Below are positions 7,231 through 15,168 of a stretch of DNA of 32,379 nucleotides, one piece after another. Position numbers and translations under genes: made by a program. The notes below the pieces were generated by a model, which had not been told where the DNA came from, did not search any database, and worked only from the letters and a program-made list of their open reading frames with translations. The stretch is taken from positions 1 to 32,379 of the forward strand of contig LSSG01000079.1 in assembly GCA_001595915.1 (NCBI GenBank), read 5' to 3'. Origin of the DNA: Thermoplasmatales archaeon SG8-52-3. GTDB lineage: Archaea > Thermoplasmatota > E2 > DHVEG-1. Positions within the stretch are counted from its first letter, which is position 1. Each line of letters opens with the position of its first letter.

Positions 7231-7977
7231 ATGAAAAAGCCCAATCTCTCAATCCATTCTATCGAAAAATCCGATTTTCAAATTGCAAAAGAAATAATAA
7301 AACCAGATATTGTAGTAAACTCAGGAGTAAAAGAAATAGATAATATTACTGGTGGTTTCAAGCAAGGAGAAATAACATATATTGATGGAGATAGCAGCAT
7401 AATTTCAAAGATACCAGATCAAATCTGTGTAAACACCTATAGAACATTTCACAGTGATACTATCTACATTGACGCAGGGATGAGTGTAGATCCATATAGA
7501 ATTGCTCAGTATGCAAGGAAAATAGAAGTTTCTCAAAGAGAAACCCTTGAAAATGTCCACATAAGCAGAGCCTTCACAGTATATCAACTTTCAACACTGA
7601 TACAGGATATGTTAGAGCAAGCAATAAAAAGATACAAGCCACAGACATTGATAATCGGTAGACTACCAATTTTTTATCTGGATTCTGACGTAGAACCAAA
7701 AGAAGCTCAAACATTGTTAAGAGTTAATCTGCATAAAATAAAGGAACTTACTAAGAAGTATGGTTTAATAACTATTTTTACAAACTTTGATAGAAAAATG
7801 CTGTCAAGTAATAGAAATATTCGTAAAATCCTATATAGCAATGTCGACGAAGTTGTTTTAATGAAAGAGCTAGAGCTCATAACTCGTGTGGAACTTGTAA
7901 AAAGACAAGAAAGCGCAGTGATTCTTCATTTGTCAGAAGGGCAAGTACGACTACAAGAATTCGGGATGGTGATATAA
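7231..7977 (+). CDS. RecA/RadA-fold protein with degenerate Walker motifs (PolB2-operon type)
   Basis: A 248-residue protein. The start at 7231 is chosen for the GGGGAGG site just upstream; an upstream frame to 7120 has no support. The layout is that of a RadA/KaiC core: SGVKEIDNITGGFKQGEITYIDG leads into the P-loop position, then a strand and helix (SDTIYIDAGMS), then NVHISRAFTVYQL, as in RadA. The P-loop itself is GDSSIISK (53-60), which does not fit GxxxxGK[ST]. The Walker B strand TLIIGRLP has Gly143 where Asp is expected. ATP hydrolysis is therefore doubtful. The next gene starts one base after its stop and the polymerase follows, so it is probably an accessory factor of the PolB2 complex, by analogy to RecA-like ImuA in bacteria. 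Confidence 0.7.
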   Translation: MKKPNLSIHSIEKSDFQIAKEIIKPDIVVNSGVKEIDNITGGFKQGEITYIDGDSSIISKIPDQICVNTYRTFHSDTIYIDAGMSVDPYRIAQYARKIEVSQRETLENVHISRAFTVYQLSTLIQDMLEQAIKRYKPQTLIIGRLPIFYLDSDVEPKEAQTLLRVNLHKIKELTKKYGLITIFTNFDRKMLSSNRNIRKILYSNVDEVVLMKELELITRVELVKRQESAVILHLSEGQVRLQEFGMVI

Positions 7978-8232
7978 GTGGGTCGTACAGTTCCAACATT
8001 TAGAAACATAGTGGAGTCCTTCGGTTGGGAATGGAATGATTTCAAAAGAGCTCTAAGAAACATTGATCGTGAAGCCTTTGAAGAACTAATGAACCATGCA
8101 CGCAGGCACGCATCAGCAGGTAGCAATATGAGCAATCCAAATCCGTTTGAACCTGTAGTTATGAGTATTTTGGTTGAACATGAAAAAACACTGAGAAAGC
8201 TTAGAGAACATGTTGAAAGGGAGCATATTTGA
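7978..8232 (+). CDS. Small conserved archaeal helical protein of the PolB2 operon
   Basis: An 84-residue protein starting at GTG 7978, immediately after the TAA of the RecA-like gene, with GGTGAT as ribosome binding site 4 bases upstream. It begins VGRTVPTFRNIVE and contains DFKRALRNIDREAFEELMNH and ARRHASAGSN, followed by a C-terminal helix with MSILVEHEKTLRKLRE. I recognise this as a widespread archaeal small protein type (GRTxPTFR ... FxRAL ... AFxxL ... ARxHAxA), from memory and without a database match. It is all helical with no catalytic signature. Its last 23 bases overlap the polymerase gene, so translation is coupled. A role as adaptor between the RecA-like protein and polymerase is inferred from position alone. 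Confidence 0.7.
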   Translation: MGRTVPTFRNIVESFGWEWNDFKRALRNIDREAFEELMNHARRHASAGSNMSNPNPFEPVVMSILVEHEKTLRKLREHVEREHI

Positions 8233-10483
8233 TGTTTATCCGGATAAAAAGAAAAATGCGATGATTACATGGATAGTTGATAATGGTAAATCTGTGAAAA
8301 TAGAAGAAAAGTATATTCCCAGCTTTTATGTTTATGCACAACGTGAGGACCTTTATACCTTAGTGGGACTCCTTAGAGATTTACCACAAGTAGAAAATCT
8401 TAATTTTACCTCTAAAAAAACAGTTCTAGGTTCAGATAAAAAAAGATTTGTACTTGAAGTATTTCCAAAAAATATCGGTTTAATTAGCAAGCTTTCCGAA
8501 ATAGTTGATTCATGGGGCGGTTACCATCGTTATCAGCTATTTGATGTAGATATACGCCTGCCAACTAGATATCTGCAAGATAAAGGAGCATTCTGTAATG
8601 CGTCTGTTAAATGGGATGGGAAAAATTTCATTCATGACGATTCGCAATGGGCAATTGATTATATTATGCCATCCTATAAGAAAGCACATTTTGATGTTCA
8701 GCATAAAAAAATGAGCAGAATTATGTCTTTTAACGACCCTTTAAAAACTATACGAGTGGATAATCATGTTATATCTGAGGAAAATGAAATAGACACAATC
8801 ATTAATGCAGTAAAGTTTTTACAAAAGGTTGATCCAGATATCATATACACGCATAAGGGAGATAGTATTATTTTTCCATATCTTTATCATCGTGCAAATG
8901 TACATAACATACAAAACTTGTTGAATCTTGGTAGAGATAAAGACAAACGTTTACGCCCCACAAAACAAGCTAAATCATATTTCAGTTATGGTCAAATCGT
9001 TTATCGACCTGCCTTTTACACAATTCCTGGCAGAGCCCATCTTGATAAATATAACTCTTTTATGTATGGCGAGAGTGGTCTTCATGGACTTATAGACATA
9101 TCTAGATGTTCCAACATTCCTTTGCAAGTTCTATCACGTGTTGGACCTGGTACTGCAATCAGTCAGATACAGGTAAACAAAGCAAGAGAAAAAGGTTATG
9201 TTATTCCATGGAAAAAAAATAGACCTGAAGATTGGAAAACTGCAATGAGTCTTTTAACATCTGATCGGGGAGGGCTTATTCTTGATCCTATTGTTGGTTT
9301 ACATGAAGATATAATTGAACTGGATTTTGCTTCGCTTTATCCTAACATTATGCTAAAATATAATATCAGCCCTGAAACAATGCTATGTAGCTGTTGCAGG
9401 ACTGCTCCATATTTTATTGTCCCACAGTTGGGCTATCACATATGCAGTCTTAAGAAGGGTCTATTGCCTGAGGTGCTCGAACCAATACTTTCGAGAAGAT
9501 TTTGCTACAAGGCAAGATCTAAAAATAAAAAATACAACAAAGAAAAATTCAAGGAATTACAGCAAGCATGGAAATGGGTTCTATTGGTCTGCTTTGGTTA
9601 CACTGGTTATCGTAATGCCCGTTATGGTCGTATAGAGTGCTATGAAAGTATTACTGCTTATAGTCGTGATATTATTTTAAGCGCAGTAGAAATCGTTCAA
9701 AATGCAGGATATGAAGTAATTCACGGAATCATTGACTCATTATGGGTCAAACCTAAAAAGGGTTGTGTAAAACCAAATCATCTATCAAGAATGATTAGCA
9801 ACCATACTGGAATACGTATGGATGTTGAGGGACATTACAAATGGATTGTCTTTTTGCCTAGTAAGAATACTGGTGTTGGTGCTCTAAATCGCTATTATGG
9901 TTTGTTTGATAACGGTGAAATCAAGGTTAGAGGTGTAGAACTACGTCAGAAAAACTCTCCTTTATTTTTAAAAAACATGCAAAATGAAATGTTAAAGGTT
10001 TTTTCAAGAGCAATTGATGCAAAAGAGTTTCTTGATTTAATTCCAGAAGCTATGGATGTAACAAAAGATTATGCATCAAGAATAATAAACATGGAGGTAG
10101 AAAAAAAAGATCTGCTTATTAAAACATGCGTATCTAGAGATATCTCAGAATACAAGGTTGATACATTGGTCAAATCAGCACTTTTTCAACTTAGAAAGCT
10201 AGGTGTTCAACCCGAACCAGGGCAATCTGTTCGTTATGTAGTTTGTGATGAAAACTCACGTAAACCAAGAGAACGCATTTGTATAGCAGAAATGCTTGAA
10301 AGTTGCGACAAAATTGATGCTGATTTTTATCTACGTCAAATAGCACAATATGCAGAAAGTATTCTCGTACCATTTGGTTTTACACTGGAAAATATCTTTG
10401 ATATGTTACAAAAAATAAAGATTAGGGAGAAGTTAAATGTATCCATTTTACCAGGAATCAGAGCTCATCAATCCAGTCTCTGA
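8210..10483 (+). CDS. polB2: PolB2-type B-family DNA polymerase with partly eroded active sites
   Basis: 757 residues, normal for archaeal B-family enzymes. The exonuclease region is eroded: the Exo I position reads HFDVQHK, keeping Asp162 but with Gln164 instead of Glu. Exo II keeps an Asp (KGDSIIFPYLYHRA). In the polymerase, motif A is intact (ELDFASLYPN, Asp372). Motif B keeps Lys455 and the Gly-Tyr pair but reads KWVLLVCFGYTGY, losing the Asn-Ser and Tyr of the usual KxxxNSxYG. Motif C is HGIIDSLWV: Asp509 remains, the first Asp of DTD is Ile507. A Cys-rich segment (LCSCCRT ... YHIC) lies between motifs A and B. PolB2 was first described as inactivated; later work on Sulfolobus Dpo2 linked it to damage-induced mutagenesis. 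Both essential metal-binding Asp positions remain here, so activity is possible. The start overlaps the upstream gene by 23 bases. Confidence 0.85.
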   Translation: MLKGSIFDVYPDKKKNAMITWIVDNGKSVKIEEKYIPSFYVYAQREDLYTLVGLLRDLPQVENLNFTSKKTVLGSDKKRFVLEVFPKNIGLISKLSEIVDSWGGYHRYQLFDVDIRLPTRYLQDKGAFCNASVKWDGKNFIHDDSQWAIDYIMPSYKKAHFDVQHKKMSRIMSFNDPLKTIRVDNHVISEENEIDTIINAVKFLQKVDPDIIYTHKGDSIIFPYLYHRANVHNIQNLLNLGRDKDKRLRPTKQAKSYFSYGQIVYRPAFYTIPGRAHLDKYNSFMYGESGLHGLIDISRCSNIPLQVLSRVGPGTAISQIQVNKAREKGYVIPWKKNRPEDWKTAMSLLTSDRGGLILDPIVGLHEDIIELDFASLYPNIMLKYNISPETMLCSCCRTAPYFIVPQLGYHICSLKKGLLPEVLEPILSRRFCYKARSKNKKYNKEKFKELQQAWKWVLLVCFGYTGYRNARYGRIECYESITAYSRDIILSAVEIVQNAGYEVIHGIIDSLWVKPKKGCVKPNHLSRMISNHTGIRMDVEGHYKWIVFLPSKNTGVGALNRYYGLFDNGEIKVRGVELRQKNSPLFLKNMQNEMLKVFSRAIDAKEFLDLIPEAMDVTKDYASRIINMEVEKKDLLIKTCVSRDISEYKVDTLVKSALFQLRKLGVQPEPGQSVRYVVCDENSRKPRERICIAEMLESCDKIDADFYLRQIAQYAESILVPFGFTLENIFDMLQKIKIREKLNVSILPGIRAHQSSL

Positions 10484-10871
10484 GTATTTCAAAGATAAGG
10501 GATACAAGGTAAGATATGAAATTAGAATAGGATTTTGCAGGGCAGATATTGTAGCATTCAAAGATGAAAAAACAACAGCTGTTGAGCTTAAGCTACGTGA
10601 TTGGAAGAAGGCAATTGTTCAAGCAAAAAATTACCAACTCGGTACAAATTATGTATATATTGCTATACCATTATCAAGAGTCTACAATTTTCTACGTAAG
10701 GCAGAACACTACATAAAAAATGAAGGGATCGGTCTATTGATAATAAACGAAAAAACATTAAAAGTTAATAAATACATAAACGCAAAACATTCAAAAAAGC
10801 AGATTGGTAATATATCTTTTGATGCTGTAAATAAAAAAATGTTTAAACCTTCCAAATATAAGTTTTTATAA
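10437..10871 (+). CDS. PD-(D/E)XK superfamily nuclease
   Basis: A 144-residue protein. Its first 65 residues match the minimal PD-(D/E)XK core: Glu8 in an N-terminal helix, then GFCRADIVAF with Asp37, then TAVELKLRDW with Glu50 and Lys52, then a helix with Gln62 (AIVQAKNYQ). These are the residues expected for two-metal-ion DNA cleavage. The remaining part (VYIAIPLSRVYNFL, IGLLIINEKTLKV) continues the RecB/Hjc-like alpha/beta fold. GGGAG just upstream supports the ATG, which lies inside the polymerase gene (47-base overlap), so it is translationally coupled to PolB2. It could supply the DNA processing the degenerate exonuclease domain of PolB2 has lost, or trim damaged ends; that role is inference. 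Confidence 0.75.
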   Translation: MYPFYQESELINPVSEYFKDKGYKVRYEIRIGFCRADIVAFKDEKTTAVELKLRDWKKAIVQAKNYQLGTNYVYIAIPLSRVYNFLRKAEHYIKNEGIGLLIINEKTLKVNKYINAKHSKKQIGNISFDAVNKKMFKPSKYKFL

Positions 10872-10910
10872 ACTAAGTATTATTAAGTTAGATTTCCCTG
10901 AGGAAAACAG

Positions 10911-11645
10911 ATGTGTTATAGATATAGTGTTCCAGGTCCAGATGTTGTTAAAAATACTTTTCAAGTAAAGTTAGGAACCAACTTTGAAAAAAGATATCAT
11001 GTTGGTGCTTTTGAAAATGTTAAATTACCAGTTATTACTGATGAAAATCCAAAACAAGTTAGTCTATTTGGTTGGGGTCTAATACCTTTTTGGGTAAAAG
11101 ATGAAAAAACTACAAATGATATCAGAGAAAGAACAGTTAATGCTAGATCAGAAACCATTTTTGAAAAACCTGCATTCAGAGGTTCTGCTGGAAAAAAGCA
11201 TTGCCTTGTGATTGCTGATGGGTTTTTTGAATGGAGATATTATCAAGGTATCAATTATCCATATTATATCAAAATTAAAAATAGAGAAGCATTTTCAATG
11301 GCTGGTCTCTGGGATTGTTGGATAAATAAAAAAACAGAAGAAAAAGTCTATTCTTACACTATAATTACCACAGAAGCAAATCCGTTAATGGCAAAAATTC
11401 ATAATAAAAAGAAGAGAATGCCAGCAATTCTAAATAAGGATGATGAAAAAAAATGGATTAGTGGTAATTTGGATAAAAATAAAACAATAAATCTTTTAAA
11501 GCCATTTGATGAAAAAGAAATGGAGGCATACACAATTTCAAAGTTGATAACAGCAAAAGGTGAAAACCCGAATATACCTGAAGTTGTGAAACCTTTTAAA
11601 TATAATAATCTTGAACCTTTACCAAGTCAAAGCAGCCTTTTTTAA
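10911..11645 (+). CDS. SRAP domain protein (HMCES/YedK), abasic-site DNA-protein crosslinker
   Basis: A 244-residue protein starting exactly as the family requires: Met is removed to expose catalytic Cys2 (MCYRYSVP). The other active-site residues are present at the expected spacing: Asn77 (TVNARSET), Glu107 (GFFEWR) and His164 (KIHNKKKRMPAIL). SRAP proteins bind single-stranded DNA and form a thiazolidine link with an abasic site, shielding it from breakage and from error-prone bypass. The ATG has GAGG about 9 bases upstream. It lies 39 bases after the nuclease gene of the PolB2 operon, on the same strand, so it may be co-expressed. In bacteria SRAP genes are often associated with SOS and mutasome genes, which makes this placement meaningful. 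Confidence 0.93.
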   Translation: MCYRYSVPGPDVVKNTFQVKLGTNFEKRYHVGAFENVKLPVITDENPKQVSLFGWGLIPFWVKDEKTTNDIRERTVNARSETIFEKPAFRGSAGKKHCLVIADGFFEWRYYQGINYPYYIKIKNREAFSMAGLWDCWINKKTEEKVYSYTIITTEANPLMAKIHNKKKRMPAILNKDDEKKWISGNLDKNKTINLLKPFDEKEMEAYTISKLITAKGENPNIPEVVKPFKYNNLEPLPSQSSLF

Positions 11646-11651
11646 AAATAA

Positions 11652-11867
11652 TCAAATTTCTATTGAGGCATCATCTTTTATATTTTGGCTAGTAGCATTT
11701 TCCAGTTCAATAGTCTCTTGCTTTACAAAATCAAGTATACCTAAAATCGTATACACACTAAGTTTTTTAATATATTTTCGACAGCTATTCATTAACTCTC
11801 TATGAAGTTCAATTTCATAATCTTTATATCCATTAGGTGTTTTTTGAGTTGTTTCTTCAATTTCCAT
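11652..11867 (-). CDS. Small protein of unknown function
   Basis: 71 residues from the ATG at 11867, which has GGAGAGG just upstream; a TTG start at 11879 would add four residues but would consume that site. The protein has an acidic and polar start (MEIEETTQKT), a helix-rich centre (YEIELHRELMNSCRKYIKKL, then YTILGILDFVKQETIEL) and a polar tail. I do not recognise the family. It lies convergent to the SRAP gene with only 6 bases between the two stops and divergent from the glycosylase gene. Confidence 0.55.
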   Translation of the reverse strand: MEIEETTQKTPNGYKDYEIELHRELMNSCRKYIKKLSVYTILGILDFVKQETIELENATSQNIKDDASIEI

Positions 11868-11966
11868 ATTCCTCTCCAATGTCTATATCTACTTTTGTTT
11901 AAAATCTTTTTTCAAATAAATCAAAAAATTTCTTAGATAAGAATCAATTTACGAAATTTGATAATA

Positions 11967-12671
11967 ATGAATATTACTCCAGAATCTTTATATAAAATTC
12001 TTTTCAAGTATTTTAGAAGTTTAAATTGGTGGCCAAAAGATTTAGGATATCATAAAAAAACTGGTAGTGATCCAAGATTTGAGGTAATTGTTGGGGCAAT
12101 ATTAACACAAAATACTGCTTGGTCAAATGTAGAATTAGCGCTTGAAAATTTAAAACGTGAAAAATTATTAGACATAAAATTAATATCTCAATTGGATTTA
12201 AAATCATTAAAAAAAATGATAAGACCAACAGGTTATTTTAATCAAAAAGCAACTCGTTTAAAAAATATTGCAGAACATTTAGAAAATAAATATTCAGGAA
12301 ATTTAGATTCTTTTTTTGACAGAAATTTAAATGAAATCAGAGAAGAATTACTTTCATTAAATGGTGTTGGACCTGAAACTGCGGATTCTATTTTATTATA
12401 TGCTGGAAATCATTCTATTTTTGTAGTTGATGCTTATACAAAGAGGCTTTGTAAAAGATTACCAATGGAAACAAAACCTGAATATTACGAAATACAAGAT
12501 TTTTTTCAGAAAGAATTATCAAAAATATATAAAAATAACGAGATCTCAAAAATTTACAATGAACTACATGCATTGATTGTGATATTTGCAAAAACCTATT
12601 GTAAAACCAAACCAAATTGTGAAGACTGCCCTCTCAAAAAATTCTGTAAATACGCAAGTCAATTAATCTAA
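11967..12671 (+). CDS. HhH-GPD DNA glycosylase with 4Fe-4S cluster (endonuclease III-related, MagIII-like)
   Basis: 234 residues from the ATG at 11967; a TTG at 11958 is the alternative. VGAILTQNTAW is the conserved N-terminal signature. The helix-hairpin-helix reads LNGVGPETAD (about 131-140) and the catalytic Asp is Asp155 (FVVDAYTKRL). Endonuclease III has a catalytic Lys in its hairpin (GVGRKTA); here that position is Glu137, so a beta-lyase step is not expected and a monofunctional glycosylase such as MagIII is the better match. The C-terminal Cys residues are spaced C-x5-C-x2-C-x5-C (CKTKPNCEDCPLKKFC), a 4Fe-4S site. It would remove a damaged base and create an abasic site, the lesion handled by the SRAP protein encoded just upstream. 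Its last 9 bases overlap the convergent cdc6 gene. Confidence 0.85.
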   Translation: MNITPESLYKILFKYFRSLNWWPKDLGYHKKTGSDPRFEVIVGAILTQNTAWSNVELALENLKREKLLDIKLISQLDLKSLKKMIRPTGYFNQKATRLKNIAEHLENKYSGNLDSFFDRNLNEIREELLSLNGVGPETADSILLYAGNHSIFVVDAYTKRLCKRLPMETKPEYYEIQDFFQKELSKIYKNNEISKIYNELHALIVIFAKTYCKTKPNCEDCPLKKFCKYASQLI

Positions 12672-13868
12672 TAAATCTTTTACTTTATCACTTGCAACTT
12701 CAGCAGGAATATCAGGTAATGAAATAAGTTGAGTAGTACCAAGATGACCTTTTCCTGAAAGTTTGATTGTAATAAAACCTGCACTTTCAATTTCTTTTAA
12801 GTAATTCCAAAACATAGTATGGGTTCTAGGTTTTTCATTATACTCTTCACAAGTAATAGCATATGTTTTTTCAGCTTCTCCAGTACTTACATAAGCAGTT
12901 CCATCTTTTTTTAGTCTCTTAGCAATAGAATACAGAGTAATAAGCTGATGACGTTCTAAATTTTTTAGTTTTGTTTCTGTAATAACAGAGAATGTTTCAG
13001 CTTTAGCAGCTCTAACATGTTCAGGCGTAACAATTTGTAAATGTTGATGGTCAGCAGCAATACCTGCCTTCCATAATAACTCGATTGCAAATCTTGCATC
13101 CCCCCATTCAGATGCAATATCTGCAATTAAATCTATAGAATCGTCATTTACGATATTGTTATGAAAAGCCAAATCTATACGTTGTCTAACAATATTATAT
13201 AATTCTTCTCGTGTATATTTATCTAATAATAATACATTGCTTCTTTTGAAGGTACTAATAGAAGAAGAATCTAACATTGGAATAATATCTTTCTGAGAAA
13301 TAAGTAATAGGGAAATTGGAACTTTTTCTTTGTATGATTCATCTGAAAAACGAGTTAGGTTATAAATTAAATCAGATTTACTTTTTTTAACAAGTGCATC
13401 TACCTCATCAAGAACGACTAACAAATGAGCTTCTCTTTTTTTAAGTTGTTTTCGAAGAACTTCAAGCATTTCCTGAACAGAAAAACCTCTATCAGGAAAA
13501 CGAGAATCAAAATGATTTAAAATCCCAAGTAAAGCCATTGCATCTTTAGATCGTTTTCTACAATTTATATGAACATATTCAATAATATAACCTTGCTTAC
13601 GCGCTAGGTTTTTAATTGAATTACAAAATTTTTTAGCAATCACAGTTTTTCCCGTTCCAACTGGACCTCTGATGATAGCATTTTGGGTAATGCGGGAAAG
13701 CATAGGTTTGAACATTTGAGCAAGAAAACGAAGTTGTTCTTCTCTATGTAGAAGCTCCTCAGGCACATAATCAAAATCAAGGGGTTTTAAATCCTTTATG
13801 ACAGATGATGACATTAATTCGTCTTCTATAATATTTCCCATTGATACCTGTAATATCATGTCTTTCAT
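12663..13868 (-). CDS. cdc6: Orc1/Cdc6 replication initiator
   Basis: A 401-residue AAA+ protein. Walker A is GPVGTGKT (68-75) and Walker B is LLVVLDEVDAL with Asp154-Glu155. A sensor 1 strand (ISLLLISQKD) and a sensor 2 region (DARFAIELLWKAG) follow. The last 90 residues form a winged-helix DNA-binding domain with the TYSIAKRL and GHLGTTQLISLP elements typical of archaeal Orc1/Cdc6. It binds origin repeats and loads MCM helicase. The start at 13868 has GGAG about 10 bases upstream. It is divergent from priS with only about 80 bases between, and convergent with the glycosylase gene. It may act as initiator or, as reported for some Orc1 paralogues, as a regulator of the damage response. Confidence 0.95.
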   Translation of the reverse strand: MKDMILQVSMGNIIEDELMSSSVIKDLKPLDFDYVPEELLHREEQLRFLAQMFKPMLSRITQNAIIRGPVGTGKTVIAKKFCNSIKNLARKQGYIIEYVHINCRKRSKDAMALLGILNHFDSRFPDRGFSVQEMLEVLRKQLKKREAHLLVVLDEVDALVKKSKSDLIYNLTRFSDESYKEKVPISLLLISQKDIIPMLDSSSISTFKRSNVLLLDKYTREELYNIVRQRIDLAFHNNIVNDDSIDLIADIASEWGDARFAIELLWKAGIAADHQHLQIVTPEHVRAAKAETFSVITETKLKNLERHQLITLYSIAKRLKKDGTAYVSTGEAEKTYAITCEEYNEKPRTHTMFWNYLKEIESAGFITIKLSGKGHLGTTQLISLPDIPAEVASDKVKDLLD

Positions 13869-13950
13869 AAAACTTTGTCTCCTAAATTATAATTTTAAAG
13901 GAATTGATTTAGAGTAAAAATTATAGACCAAAAAGTCATACGTGCTATGT

Positions 13951-15144
13951 ATGGGGAATTTCTTGAATTCAAATGAATCATTAGAATTTGTCAAGGATGC
14001 ATTTGGAAAATATTATATGGAAAATAATATCCAACTTCCAGATCGTTTTGGTCGAAGAGAATTTGCGTTTGTTTTATTTGGTGCGAGAGGAATGATTAGG
14101 CATCTTGGTTTTGAAAAAAAAAATCAATTTATAGATTTTTTAAGGGAAAAAATACCTGGAGACATCTATTATTCATCTGCATATTATCAAACACCTGATG
14201 CTCCTACTATGCAAGAAAAAAATTGGATGGGAGCAGAACTTATTTTTGATTTAGATTCAGATCATCTACCTAATGCTGAAAAATTAGATTATTCACAACA
14301 ATTAGAAATGGTAAAAAAAGAATTTTACAAATTAGTTGATGATTTTTTATTAAATGATTTTGGATTTGATGAGAGATATATTGAACTTTATTTTAGTGGC
14401 GGCAGAGGTTATCATTGCCATGTGAAGGATCCGAAAATCTTAAATATTGATAGTGGTGAAAGAAGAGAAATTATAGATTATATAACAGGTAGAGATCTAA
14501 AGGATTCTTTGGTTTTTCACGAACAAGTAACTAATACAAGAAGCTATGGTTATAGAAATTTTCCAAGTGGAAAAACACTAAAAATGCCGAAACCTGATGA
14601 ACCTGGATGGCGAGGGAGAGTAAGTAGAGGCATAATAGAGATAGTTAATGAGATTAAAAAAAGTAATAATCCAATTGAAAAATTAAAGGAATATGGAGTA
14701 AAAGAAAACGATGCCGAAAAACTTTTAGACGATCTATCAGAAGAGAGAATAAAAAGAATCAGAGAAGGAAGGCTAGACCAATCAAAAACAATAAGAAAGT
14801 TTTTTTTAAATAGCGCCTTAAGAAAAACTGCTGTATCAATGTCTGCTGGAGAAACAGATGAACCTGTAACCTGTGATGTAAAGCGCCTTATTAGACTTCC
14901 TGCATCTCTACATAGAAAAACTGGTTTTAAAGTTGAAAAAATATTGCTTGAAAGTTTAATGGAATTTGATCCATTAAAAGATGCAGTTGTTCTACCAGAT
15001 GATCCAGTTAAAATTGAGTTAGATCAACCATTCAATATTACAATAAAAGATGAAGATTTTAAACTAAACCCAGAAATACAAGAAGTTCCAACATATTTGG
15101 CTGTTTTTTTGATTGGAAGGAAAAAGGCAAAAATTATTGAATAA
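13951..15144 (+). CDS. priS: DNA primase catalytic (small) subunit PriS
   Basis: 397 residues from the ATG at 13951; GTG 13942 is an alternative start. The catalytic metal-binding pair is Asp100 and Asp102 (ELIFDLDSDH). SGGRGYHCHVKD is the conserved nucleotide-binding signature of archaeal and eukaryotic primases, and CDVKRLIRLPASLHRKTG is the third conserved block. It synthesises RNA/DNA primers together with PriL, which is not in this window. The GINS gene follows after 24 bases, so the two replisome components are probably co-expressed, a gene order common in euryarchaea. The protein is slightly longer than the core family because of the N-terminal segment and a helical insert (EKLKEYGVKENDAEKLLD). 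Confidence 0.95.
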   Translation: MGNFLNSNESLEFVKDAFGKYYMENNIQLPDRFGRREFAFVLFGARGMIRHLGFEKKNQFIDFLREKIPGDIYYSSAYYQTPDAPTMQEKNWMGAELIFDLDSDHLPNAEKLDYSQQLEMVKKEFYKLVDDFLLNDFGFDERYIELYFSGGRGYHCHVKDPKILNIDSGERREIIDYITGRDLKDSLVFHEQVTNTRSYGYRNFPSGKTLKMPKPDEPGWRGRVSRGIIEIVNEIKKSNNPIEKLKEYGVKENDAEKLLDDLSEERIKRIREGRLDQSKTIRKFFLNSALRKTAVSMSAGETDEPVTCDVKRLIRLPASLHRKTGFKVEKILLESLMEFDPLKDAVVLPDDPVKIELDQPFNITIKDEDFKLNPEIQEVPTYLAVFLIGRKKAKIIE

Positions 15145-15168
15145 AAGTTGTTTAATGGGTCTGAAAAA

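Noticed and set aside
11611-11805. Plus-strand reading frame overlapping the end of the SRAP gene
   Set aside because: No ribosome binding site, hydrophobic low-complexity composition, and it lies mostly antisense to the better-supported 71-residue gene.
13869-13950. Replication origin between cdc6 and priS
   Set aside because: The gap is only about 80 bases and shows no repeated origin-box-like motif, inverted pair or G-rich element. An origin elsewhere cannot be excluded.
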